DNA of 64,000 nucleotides from Geosiphon pyriformis (taxonomy: Eukaryota > Glomeromycota > Glomeromycetes > Archaeosporales > Geosiphonaceae): contig JAAOMT010000129.1 of NCBI GenBank assembly GCA_016748015.1, positions 1-64,000 of the forward strand. Direction: 5' to 3'. The notes under the pieces were generated by a model that saw nothing but the letters and a program-made list of their open reading frames with translations, searched no databases and had not been told where the DNA came from. Below are positions 13,493 through 23,285 of this stretch, piece after piece. The stretch's first letter is position 1. The number at the start of each line of letters is the position of its first letter. Position numbers and translations under genes: made by a program.

Positions 13493-13565
13493 CTATCAAC
13501 ACTTCATGTTGATAGTAATTGCTACTTAACTACACTGGAACAATAGCTCTTGATCATGGCTATTG
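13493..13565 (+). other. Pair of conserved hairpins in the putative R region
   Basis: CTATCAACA-cttca-TGTTGATAG (13493-13515) is a perfect 9-bp stem with a 5-base loop. CAATAGC...GCTATTG (13541-13565) is a 7-bp stem with an 11-base loop. The pair recurs in the LTRs of gypsies B and C and in the solo LTR at 6982. In gypsy B the first stem carries a change that would still pair as G-U in RNA. They could act in packaging, dimerisation or RNA 3'-end formation; the sequence alone does not decide. Confidence 0.5.
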
Positions 13566-14032
13566 ACAAGATACTAACAGACTAAATTGCCTTGGCTTAT
13601 TTTCTTTATTTTCTTTATTTTTATTTTCTTTATTTTATTTTCTTTCTTTCTTTGATTTTGTTGTTGTATACTAATTAATTAAAAAGATTAAGTGCTGAGT
13701 TATTGATGTCAAAGATAGCCTGGTAAAAAACCCAGAAATAAGGGTAGGATTTTATATATATTATCAGATAGCTTACCAGAAGGGCATAACTGCCAGACTA
13801 AATCTGGCCACCATGCTGAGAAAGAAATTGGGAAAACCACTTGAGGATACAACCACTATCAACCTTATTGAATCTCTGTCTATTATACAAAGAACTCCAC
13901 AACAAAACCTTCAGATCAACCAAAACCTTCAGATACCATACCTTCTGCATATCATCTATGAAAGTAGCTTTTGAGCACCAAGTTACGGGTTTGTTATTCA
14001 ATTCCACAACAGAAATAATCATCTGTAACATT

Positions 14033-14050
14033 TGGTGCTCCCTGTAAAGT
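14033..14050 (+). promoter_or_regulatory. Gypsy A primer-binding site
   Basis: TGGTGCTCCCTGTAAAGT begins two bases after the LTR end, as expected for a site complementary to the CCA end of a tRNA. Gypsies B and C have TGGTGCTCTCTGTG and TGGTGCTCCCTGTG at the same place. The complement would fit a tRNA whose acceptor stem ends AGGGAGCA before CCA. I cannot name the tRNA from this window. Confidence 0.7.
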
Positions 14051-14092
14051 ATAATCCTACAGAGAACCAGTACCAACAACACCAAACCAAAA

Positions 14093-16300
14093 GTGGCAGA
14101 ATCAGAAATTATAAGAGCAAACCATTTAAGATTCGCAAAATTCTTATTTTAACACTATTGTTAATACTTGGGATTAAACCACAATCATATATCCGCCGAA
14201 TCAGCCTTCAATTTCTACATCAATAAAAAGATTTCCTCTTTATTAGGAACACTAGTGAATACTGAATCAGCAAGAGAAACTTTCTATAAGAAATTAATTC
14301 AAAACACCAACTTACCAACAAACCATAATTTTGCATCCATCATCACTGAGATCAACAAAAAAATTGAACACCACACTCAACAAAGATATCCAATTACATA
14401 CATTAGTAAAGGCAAGGGAAAATTACAAACACCAGCAGTAACACCCGGAAAAATACAGCCACCTGCTTGGAAGAAAAACAGAGTTGAATCTCCAAGCAAC
14501 TCATCCTACTACTATACCTCTGGAAGCGCCATTAACATATCATCAACAGACACATTCCCATTAACTGCGACATTAGCATTTGAACGATTCCCATTCCAAA
14601 GTAGACAAAGAAAAACAGAATTGTTAAGACCATACAGTGAATACTTTGAGGGATTTAATTTGCGATCATCAACCCTATCAGGACTTCGATTACCACTGCT
14701 TCCACCAGATTTCAGAATCTCTGATCTGTGGGAAGCAGCGGAATCAAAAAAAGAGGAAGAAGAATCAGAGGATCAAAAATTTACTTACCAGCACCTGATC
14801 ACTGAAAACCCGGAAGTTGAAACCCCAAACCTTCAAACTCAGCAACAGTTAGAAAATCCAGAAATCAAAACTCTGAATATTCAAATGCTGCCAAATCAAA
14901 GAAATCAAAAACCCGAATTAATTAATCAGCAAAACTTACCTCCAGTAATCATCATCAATCAACTGCCAATTAATCTTATAGCCGAACTCATACAGCAGCC
15001 ACTTCAGCTACCACCCTAACAGCCAGGACAACAACAACTGCTTTAATAGCCACCACAACCACTTAACTTAGATCCAATGGCCTACACACCAATTGCAAAA
15101 CTTGACAACTTTATGGGTAAAGAGGATGATGCTCAAATATGGCTGAATGATGTAGAAAAGACCATCACAGCCAACGGATAGAATGACACTTGAGCAATGC
15201 AAGCCATTCCCTATTTTTTCAAAAGTACTGCCAATTTATAGTACCAGAGCTTGATTAATAAACTACAAGATTTTAATGCCTTCAAAGCAGAATTCCTAAG
15301 ATACTTCAGTAACAATAACAGCATCAATCACTTAGTCAATGCATTCACCACCATGAAACAAGGAGAAACTGAAGCAGTCACTACTTACCTGGAATGCTTT
15401 TATCGAAACCTATGCCAAATTTAAGCAATTGATGCCAACTATTTCACAGCATTACAGATACTCAATCAGTTTATCTGTGGCCTGCGCAGCAGCATCTTGT
15501 AACATGTATATCCATTGCATCCAGGCACCCTTCAAGATGCAGTCACACATGCCAGAGATTTTGAATCTGTTGAGTCAGAGGCTAACTATGCCCAAGCCAT
15601 TAATCTAGTAATGAACGGATTATCTGAATTGGATTCCAAATTGGAGAAGTTCAGTGAATCAATCAATAAGAGATTGGAAGGATACTTAGCTAACAATCAT
15701 GCCATTTATCAGCCTCCACAATGACGTAATAATTAAGAAAACTCTAATCATGCCCAAAATCAACCACATCCATCTCCATCAACCAATCAACAGTGGCAAC
15801 AGGAAACATGTATCTGCCACTATTGTGAAAAACAAGGACATATCCAAATTGACTGTCGTCAGCATTTAAATAACCAATAATTGGAAAATCAATATCAAAA
15901 CCCTGATCGCCAGTTCCAAACTCTGAATCAGTACCCAAATCAAAATCCACCCGCTTACCTACCAGTGACACAGTCATCAGTCTACTAGTCTTCAGTATAT
16001 CAACCTCTGATTTATCAGCTGCAACCACAAGTAATATATCAACTGCAGCCACAAATAATCTATCAACCCTAACAGATCTAAACACCGCCCCAAAGCTTAC
16101 CACCCAATAGAACTCAAAGACTGAGAATGACTCAACAGAGCTGGAGATCGGCAATAGTAGTCCATCAACCAATCTCCAGTTCTTCACAGCAACTATCTAG
16201 ATTACACCAGCGGAATTCAGGTACCGGTCAACCCCAGAACCCAAATTCTCAGAACTATTTAAGTCTCCTGGTCACTCCAGAAGACGCTTCAACCAGTAAC
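14093..16300 (+). pseudogene. Gypsy A Gag region
   Basis: The open frame follows a stop just after the primer site. No ATG is present near its start; GTG at 14093 is the first candidate codon and is conserved in B and C. The N-terminal part has SAFNFYINKKISSLL and ETFYKKLIQN, then a Pro/Gln-rich linker (about 14780-15070). A capsid-like retrotransposon-gag region follows (about 15080-15720, including FNAFKAEFLRYF and LDSKLEKFSESINKRLEGYL). The zinc knuckle CHYC-x4-H-x4-C lies at 15815-15856. A Gln-rich tail leads into protease. Role: coat of the virus-like particle and RNA packaging. Stops lie at former Gln, Trp and Arg codons, such as 15017 and 15193. It is in the same frame as protease. Confidence 0.85.
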
Positions 16301-17980
16301 CCAGCATTTACCCAAAGACAACCACTCACCAGTAATATCCCATCCGCTACCATCACCGAAAACGAGTTATTGGCCGCTATCTTTCCATTCGAATTTGAGG
16401 AAACAACTACAACGCCATTATTTAGTGGAGCCACTCTTGAAGCCAAACCAATCATTACGATATACACTAATGCCAAAGTAGAAGGACAATTCATCAAATT
16501 AATCCTGGACAGTGGTTCTGCAGGCAGCATAATCATGAGACAACTCATGGATCAATTAGGTCACCGAGTTGATTGAACTGCCAGCACCAAAATCAACACA
16601 GCTAATGGAGCGACCAAAACTCCAATTGGCAAAATCAATGACTTTTCTTTTGAAGTCAATGGCATTATGACTTCCATTAAAGTTGTAGTGATAGAAGCCA
16701 CTCAATATCAAGCTCTCGTTAGTAATGACTGGCTATCCAAAGTCAATACAATGTTAGACTAGAACACCCAGGAACTCCAGCTAATGTATTAGGGCCAACA
16801 CATACACATCCCGGCCACATGTGGCCACTTCAAAACTCCTCCAAGAAAGAAACTATTGATCGAACTGGAGGAAGAGAAAGAAAAGCCTACCTGAGAAGCC
16901 TACCAAGTGTTGTGGGTGGACAAAGAGCACAATGAACTACCGCCAATACTCTCTTGGGATGACAGCAACAAGGGAAAAGGGAAACAGAAGAAAGAACTTA
17001 CTTGGGAAACTGATGACCTGACATGGACCGACAACGATGAGAGCAAACTGACATCAAGCTGGGAATGGGAAGAGGACAAAGAAAATAAAAGAAAAGGGAA
17101 AGAAGAAGAGACCACCCAAACCACCACCATTTATAACACTTACACTATACCACAACAATCTACCTATCATCAATCTAAGCTTATATGCATCAATTGTGGC
17201 AAGAAATTGTTGTTAATGGGCACATGCTGTAGAGACGATGAGGAATATTCAATGGCAACTAGGTTCTATTGCCGCCCATATGTCTTTGAACACTTTGGAA
17301 GACCAAAATGAGTAGGGAAATAGGACAATCAGCCATGCTTAGCTTGTGGAGAGACTCTCTTGGACAAAAAAATATGGCATGACATTCCTGGACGGGAAGG
17401 AACATGTGTAGAGTGTCAATACACAATTCTGATCAGTGACTGGGTTAAAAAGGGGACACCAATCGAAGCCACTTGGCAAAGAGCAGTGTGACAATTAGAC
17501 AGTTGTCCACATGACGATGACAAAATTTGGAGAATGGCAACTGCCAAAATTGAAGACATGTCACCAGAAGAAATCTGAACAATTAAAAACAACCCACCAG
17601 AATCCATTGAGCTTGACTGGAACACAGAGCCAGTTATAAATTTTCTAGAATTAGAAGAGTTCTATGAACACTACCAAAACTTGGCATTCACTAGAGAAGA
17701 GCAAGAACAACGGCTAGCACAGTTAAATACAAAACTGTGTCGTTATTGTTTAATTCCCAATGACTTTGAATATTGTGACGATTGTAACCTCATTTACAAT
17801 CTACTACCATGCATAATCTACTTGATCCCTGAAGAAAAAGAACCAATCAGCAGCTGTGCATCAGAATCAGAATCACTGATCAATCGCAATTCAGACTCCA
17901 ATGATGACAACAAAAACAACAGTTCTAGCTCCATTCAAAATGGCAATGATGACAAAAACAATTCAGATTCAGATTCAAAA
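16301..17980 (+). pseudogene. Gypsy A aspartic protease and cysteine-pair cluster
   Basis: The protease is marked by LILDSGSAGSII, with the catalytic Asp at 16508-16510 and the DSG signature intact. A CGA-to-TGA stop (16574-16576) cuts it soon after. The DWLSKVN...LQLMY part continues the fold. From 17186 to 17785 there is an unusual cluster of cysteine pairs: CINC, a later CC, CLAC, CVEC, CRYC and CDDC, spread over 200 residues and conserved in B and C. It could bind several zinc ions. It is followed by an acidic Ser/Asn/Asp-rich linker (17860-18000). I do not recognise the cluster as a standard pol domain. Confidence 0.8.
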
Positions 17981-18039
17981 TCCGATTTGAACTATGAACA
18001 ATACATCGCACTATCAGATCTCTTCAAGAAACAAAAGTT

Positions 18040-18466
18040 AAAATGGTATAGTGACAATGGGGAAGGTATTATGCCAGAATATGCGCATAATATGGATGCA
18101 GGGTTTGATCTAAAATATCCAGAAAAAGATGCCATCAAATTAGAACCGCATTCATGCACCTGCATTGATCTGAAAATAGCACTAGAGATTCCGGCAACAA
18201 CAATGGTTCAATTAGCATTAAAGAGTAGCTTAGTGAAAAGAGAGATCAATATAAGAGGAGGAATAATTAACATGGGATATGTAGGAAATATCATCACTAT
18301 GCTACAAAATGACTCAGAAAAGGCCTATATAATAGAGCCCAATAAAAAGATAGCACAGGCAATATTCCTGCCTCTGATTAGAGTAGTTCAGTTAGTGTTA
18401 GTGAGAAAGAGAGAGAAATTAGGAATAACAGCGAGAGGAATACAAGGATTCGGATCAATGGGTAGA
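18040..18466 (+). pseudogene. Gypsy A dUTPase domain
   Basis: A trimeric-type dUTPase with all five motifs in order: DAGFDL (motif 1), LKSSLVKREI (motif 2, usual xRSxLA), GGIINMGYVGNI (motif 3), KKIAQAIFLP (motif 4) and RGIQGFGSMG (motif 5). It would hydrolyse dUTP to dUMP and limit uracil in cDNA. Motif 3 has Asn where the catalytic Asp is expected; gypsy C still has Asp there, while B shares the Asn. The region itself is open. The domain lies between the cysteine cluster and the spacer before RT, in frame with Gag and protease. Confidence 0.88.
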
Positions 18467-18486
18467 ACAGACATACCAGTTAATAT

Positions 18487-20303
18487 GGTGGAGGAAGAAA
18501 TTGTTGGCCAAGGAGAAATTATCTCAACTGGTCAAGCTATTTCTATTCCACCATATAGCCAGTACATGTTAACAAAAAAAGGAAGAAAAAGTAGCAAGAA
18601 CAGATTTTTGAAGCAGAAGCAACTCTTTGTGAATCAGGAGAGATTGGGTTGATTAATCTCCACATACCAGCCAAAAGCTATAGCAGCATAAAAATTCTCA
18701 TCTACAACAATACTGGCAATGTTATCAGCATACCAGAAGGAACCACCATTGGATATTTAACCACAGAAATAGAAGACCAACCACCAAATCCTATTCCAGA
18801 CTTTCCACAACTTTGTGGATATGTTGACATTACATCACAAACAATCTATGGACGAGACAAATGTTATTTGCTCCAACCAGAACAATTGGAACAAATAAAC
18901 ATGGGAAACTTAGATCCACTCCAATGTATACAGCTCAAAATGTTACTCAACAATTTCAATGACATCTTTGCCAGCGAAAATGAGTTTGGCCGAACTGACA
19001 TCATTCAGCATCAGATCAAGACTGGAGATGCAATGCTAATCAAACAAAGAGCATACAGAGTACTGCTAGCCAGCCATGAGATTATTCGTCAAGAAATAAA
19101 CAGAATGCTTGACAACAAGCTAATTCAACCATTAATGAGTCCATGGTTGTCACCAGTGGTACTTGTTCGAAAGAAAAATAGAAAAATCTGGTTTTGTGTA
19201 GACTACAGGAAACTCAATGGTATAACTCGTGGAGACAGTTATCCAACTCCACGAATACAGGAATTATTCGATGCTTTCAGTGAGAACAAATGGTTCTCCA
19301 CATTAGATTTAGACAGTGGTTACTGACAAGTAGCCATGAATTCAGCTAACAAAGAGAAGACGGCATTTACTACTAGAGAAGAGAATTTCGAATTTGAAGT
19401 GATGCCATTCAGCTTAACCAACGCCCCAGCAACTTTCCAATGGCTAATGGAAATTGTTTATACTGGCTTATTGTAAAAATCAGTAGTTGTATACTTGGAC
19501 AACACCAATGTATTCTCAAAGACGTTTGATGATCATCTTTATCATCTTCATCATCTTCTACAAGTGTTCAAAAGACTAAGAAGAGCAGGACTAAAGTTAA
19601 ATGCAACAAAGTGCTTTTTTGGCAAGACAAAACTCAAATTTTTGGAATACATAGTCAGCAAAGATGGCATCAAAATGGATCCAGAAAAATAGAGATAGTA
19701 AAGAACTTTCCAGTGCTGACCAATATAACAGAACTGAAATCATTCTTGGGATTTGCCAGTTACTATTGTTGTTTTATCAAAAACTTTTCCAAGATAGCGC
19801 AGTCACTCAATCAACTACAAAACAAAAATGCAAAATATGAATGGACAGAAAGTCAACAAGAAGCTTTTGATATTCTGAGAAAAAAGCTCATTCAAGCTCC
19901 AGTACTGATCTATCCAGATTACAGCAAACCATTCATCATCACCACCGATGCATCCAGCCAAGCATTGGGAGCAGTATTATCTCAGAGAGAACCAGATGAC
20001 AGAGAACATCTAATAGCATATGCCAGCAGAGATTTAATACCAGCTGAAAAGAACTATAGAACACCAGAACAAGAACACTTAGCAATATACTGGGCTGTCA
20101 TAAAATGGAAAGAATACTTGAGCCAGAAGTTTGAAGTATACACAGATCACAAGGGATTAACATCACTCCAAAAACAAAAATTTGGAGATGGAAGACAGTC
20201 AAAATGAAAAATGGCACTTACATCATATAATTATACTATACATTACAAAAAGGGAAAAGACAATGGAAATGCTGACGGTTTATTGCAAATAAGACAAATC
20301 TAA
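18487..20303 (+). pseudogene. Gypsy A spacer domain, reverse transcriptase and RNase H
   Basis: After dUTPase comes a beta-rich spacer (GQAISIPPYSQYM ... KILIYNNTGNVISIPEGTT) of the kind many gypsy elements carry before RT. RT runs from about 19000 (PLMSPWLSPVVLVRKKN, DYRKLNGITR, STLDLDSGY) to the box YLDN at 19492-19503, where YLDD is required. RNase H begins near 19930 (TTDASSQALGAVLS) and ends at YTDHKGLTSLQ. A 1-nt loss near 18590 and another near 19690 shift the frame. Stops include TGA after DSGY (19324) and TAA at 19474. The terminal TAA at 20301-20303, after IRQI, is at the same place in B and C. Confidence 0.9.
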
Positions 20304-20367
20304 AAACATTTCAACCCAAAAAATATAATAGAACCAGAACAATACTAACAAAAAAATACAACAAAAG

Positions 20368-21750
20368 ATGAACATACAAAAATATCAACAATTGCAACAT
20401 TATCTAAACACTCAACAGTTCAAGGAGAATTTATTTCATACGGAACAAAAGAGTATCAAACAACAATCAAAATATTTTATCACTCACCAAAATATACTTT
20501 ATCAGAAAAATAGAAAGGATCCAGATCAACCAACCAGAGTAATTACGGAGCCAAAAAAAGAGACAATATTATTCAACATACACTCAAATCCAACAGCAAG
20601 ACATTTTCACAAAGAAGCAACCATGGAAAAAACTAGAAAAAGATACTATTGGCCATCAATGTACCCAAACATCATTCAATATGTTCAAAATTGTAATGCT
20701 TGTCAGCAAAGAGGAAGAACAAGACCCAGTGAACCATTAAGACCAATCAAAATAAGACAACCATTTGACCATATGGGAATTGATTTAGTCAGACCATTAA
20801 CAATCACCAGCAAAAAAAACAGATACATAGTAGTAGCTATGGACTATCTCACTAAATGGCCAGAGACAAAAGCAATTCAAAAAGCAGATGCAAAATTCGT
20901 TGCCAAATTCGTTCATCAGAATTTAATTTGTCAACATGAATGTTCAAAAAAATTATTATCAGACTAAGGAATTCATTTTGTGAACAGAACATTAACAGAA
21001 TTGAGCCAAAGATTCGGAATCAAGAGACTATTATCATTACCATACCATCCACAAACCAACGGATTAGTAGAAAGATTCAACAGAACATTGTATGAAGCAA
21101 TAGCCAAGCTCAGTTAAGAAAACCAGAACGATTGGGATTTGTTCATACCATCAGTACTATTTGCTTATTGGACAACAAAACAGGATACTACACAAGCAAC
21201 ACCATTTGAATTAGTATATGGGAGAATAGCAACATTACTAGTAGAAAGAAAAATTAATACATATCCAGCTAAACCAATAACAGAGGAAAATTTTCAAGAA
21301 ACATTGCTGAAAAGAACATATGACTTAATGGAAACATTGGAAAACAAACGAAGAAGAACAGCTGATAATATCCAAAAGTTACAAGAAACACAGAAAAAAA
21401 GACACAATAGTCAACTACCAGACAAACCAGTTGAATTCAAGATCAGAGACAAAGTATTACTACATCATACCAAAGCAGAAAAACAATGGAGTAGAAAATT
21501 TGACCCCAAATGGAATGGACCATTTCACATAGAAGAAATTCTAAGAAATGGAGCTTACAAATTAAGATTGAATAACAAAATTTTAACCAAAGCAGCACAT
21601 GGAGATCGACTGAAACCATATCACAACATTACACTAACATCTACCAGTAATATTCCACAATTAGAAGTACAGAAAATACTAGTCCAACCAGATGAGATTC
21701 CATGAGATCTGGAACCAATCATTATTATCAACAACAACATGTTAAATTGA
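20368..21750 (+). pseudogene. Gypsy A integrase, separate frame
   Basis: An ATG at 20368 (MNIQKYQQLQHYL) opens a frame that ends at TGA 21748-21750. The span is 1,383 nt, identical in length to those of B and C. The N-terminal zinc domain is H-x-H...NCNACQ (about 20580-20710). The catalytic core shows GIDL, then LLSD, then LVERFN, giving an intact D,D,E triad. The C-terminal part has DKVLLHH and WNGPFHIEEIL, a GPY/F-type module. It lies in a different frame from the RNase H, whose TAA is 64 nt upstream. Stops include 20965-20967 and 21115 (former Gln) and the PRDL Arg codon, now TGA. Confidence 0.9.
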
Positions 21751-21774
21751 TCCATCAAAAGAATATATAAAGAC

Positions 21775-22434
21775 ATGGTAGACGTGACAGGAAATATCAG
21801 AAAAATGGAAATTACAGACAACATTCACTCACTAGCGCAACAACTCTTTCAATTAATCCAACATCAGGAAATGGAGATTACAATCAATTAACAAACCATT
21901 CAATATCAAGATACTAAAAAGACATTTCAACTCAGAACACAAAAGAAAACTGAAAATACTGTGGACAAAATCATGGCGAAAGTAAAATTAGCAATAAAAA
22001 AATCGACAAAAGAGTCACTATATCAAGAGTTAACTAAAGAAACTTGGAATTGGTGAATACAACAATTTCCACAAAACTATTGTTATTTTTACTTGGAACA
22101 ACACGTAAATATCCAGAATCTATATACAGATAAAACAAAGCGATTATTTGACAAAAGAATACTACAACAATTAGAACATTTTGTGGGAAAAAACAACTTA
22201 TCCACACAAGCCCAAGCCATATACCGAATACACACAGCATTTCAAGATAAACCAGAAATATTGCTCAATAGAGCAATGGATAGGGTTACCAGTAATCAAT
22301 TGGGAAAAATCACCAATGTTTAATTTGAAAAATTACAGACCCAAATAACACAAGTAATTCTCGAAAATGAAATCCAGAAAATACTTCAAGAGAGGGAATT
22401 ACATGAGTTAAATTTCGACGGAGCTCAATATTAA
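21775..22434 (+). pseudogene. Gypsy A third frame (unknown protein in env position)
   Basis: ATG at 21775 lies 24 nt after the integrase stop, and the frame ends at TAA 22432-22434, overlapping the polypurine tract by two bases. Length is 219 codons plus stop, the same as in gypsy C. The translation is hydrophilic and helical (ITDNIHSLAQQLFQLIQHQE, DKIMAKVKLAIKKSTKESL, QAIYRIHTAFQDKPEILL). There is no signal peptide and no membrane segment, so it does not look like Env. Three in-frame stops are at former Gln or Trp codons. I recognise no family. Position and conservation argue for a real accessory protein. Confidence 0.75.
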
Positions 22435-22447
22435 AAGGAGGGAATAA
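22433..22447 (+). promoter_or_regulatory. Gypsy A polypurine tract
   Basis: AAAAGGAGGGAATAA directly abuts the 3' LTR and would prime plus-strand synthesis. It matches gypsy B (25506-25520, minus) exactly and gypsy C (43387-43401) with a few G-to-A changes. Confidence 0.9.
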
Positions 22448-23285
22448 TATTACTCATAGAAATATAGGAAATATATTAGCATAATTATTAGCCAATCAGA
22501 AGTAAGCGTAGTAAATGTGAAATTCCAGGATTCCTTTCAGGAATTGCAGGATTCCAAGAATTTCAGGATTCCCAACGAAAAATTGCAGGATTCCAGAATT
22601 CCAGGATTCCTCTTAAAGGAATCACAGGATTCCAGGAATTTCAGGATTCTTGTCGTAAAGAATCGAGGAATTGAGGAATTCCAATTATGTATATATAACA
22701 GTAGTGTTAGAAACAGAAAAGACAGAATCGATACCACAGAATCCTTAGCCAAGAAACCAATCATCAAATAAATAATTATTCCATATCTCAATCCACTATT
22801 CACTATCAACACTTCATGTTAATAGTAATTGCTATTTAACCACACTGAAACAATAGTTCTTGATCATGGCTATTGACAAGATACTAACAGACCAAATTGC
22901 CTTGGCTTATTTTCTTCATTGTATACTAATTGATTAAAAAGATTAAGCACTGAGTTATTAACGTCAAAAATAGCCTGGTAAAAGACCCAGAAATAAGGGT
23001 AGGATTTTATATATATTATTGGATAGCTTACCAGAAGGGCACAACTGCCAGACTAAATCCGGCCACCACGCTGAGAAAGAAATTGGGAAAACCACTTGAG
23101 GATACAACCACTATCAACCTTATTGAATCTCTGTCCATTATACAAAAAACTTCACAACAAAATCTTCAGATCAACCAAAACCTTCAGATATCATACCTTC
23201 TGTACATCATCCACGAAAGAAGCTTTTGAGCACCAAGTTACAGGTTTGTTATTCAATTTCACAACAGAAATAATCACCTGTAACA
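22448..23285 (+). repeat. Gypsy A 3' LTR (838 bp)
   Basis: It starts TATTACTCAT, with the canonical TG changed to TA, and ends CCTGTAACA. It keeps a longer GGATTCC/GAATTCC array (about 22517-22683) than the 5' LTR, but the pyrimidine tract near 22910 is shortened to a few units. The stem CTATCAACA/TGTTAATAG near 22803 has one mismatch from a G-to-A change. Confidence 0.94.

Larger units (their letters stand above)
13186..14030 (+). repeat. Gypsy A 5' LTR (845 bp)
   Basis: Begins TGTTACTCAT and ends ATCTGTAACA. U3 holds a CCAAT box and a cluster of GGATTCC/GAATTCC units (about 13258-13370), then a TATA box. Downstream lie two short hairpins and a long TTATTTTC-type pyrimidine tract (about 13603-13665). 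Compared with the 3' LTR, it has lost roughly 45 bp of the U3 repeat cluster but keeps the pyrimidine tract that the 3' LTR has lost. The length difference is therefore repeat slippage in two places rather than general erosion. Confidence 0.95.
13186..23285 (+). mobile_element. Gypsy A: complete 10.1-kb Ty3/gypsy-type LTR retrotransposon
   Basis: Length 10,100 bp with LTRs 13186-14030 and 22448-23285, primer-binding site, polypurine tract and all pol domains in the order PR, dUTPase, RT, RNase H, integrase. RT before integrase places it in Ty3/gypsy (Metaviridae). It is inserted in the endonuclease domain of LINE copy 2. Its flanks are ACAT (13182-13185) and ATGT (23286-23289). These are not identical, but each is one deamination step from the palindrome ACGT, and ACGT restores the LINE codons (inference). 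Damage: about 1-nt deletions near 18590 and 19690, many stops, and the RT box YLDN. It cannot be autonomous. Confidence 0.95.

Noticed and set aside
13275-13502. Hydrophobic minus-strand ORF (MLIVNSGLRYGIIIYLMIGF) inside LTRs, repeated at 22537-22812
   Set aside because: It lies across U3/R of the LTR, antisense to the element, and exists only because the LTR is repeated. No start context or family match.
16255-16548. Antisense ORFs over the protease region (also 31402-31695, 37221-37502)
   Set aside because: Mirror frames of the conserved protease coding sequence, present wherever that sequence is.
14093-22434. Alternative genetic code with TAA/TAG as Gln, suggested by stops at Gln positions
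   Set aside because: TGA also replaces Arg and Trp, stop sites differ between copies, and real stops (integrase, third frame) use TAA and TGA. Transition decay explains it.
21775-22434. Env protein, making the gypsy a possible errantivirus-like element
   Set aside because: No signal peptide, membrane segment or glycosylation-rich ectodomain is visible in any copy.
22517-22683. CRISPR-like array from the repeated GGATTCC units
   Set aside because: Units are too short and unevenly spaced, with no unique spacers. They lie in U3 of an LTR.
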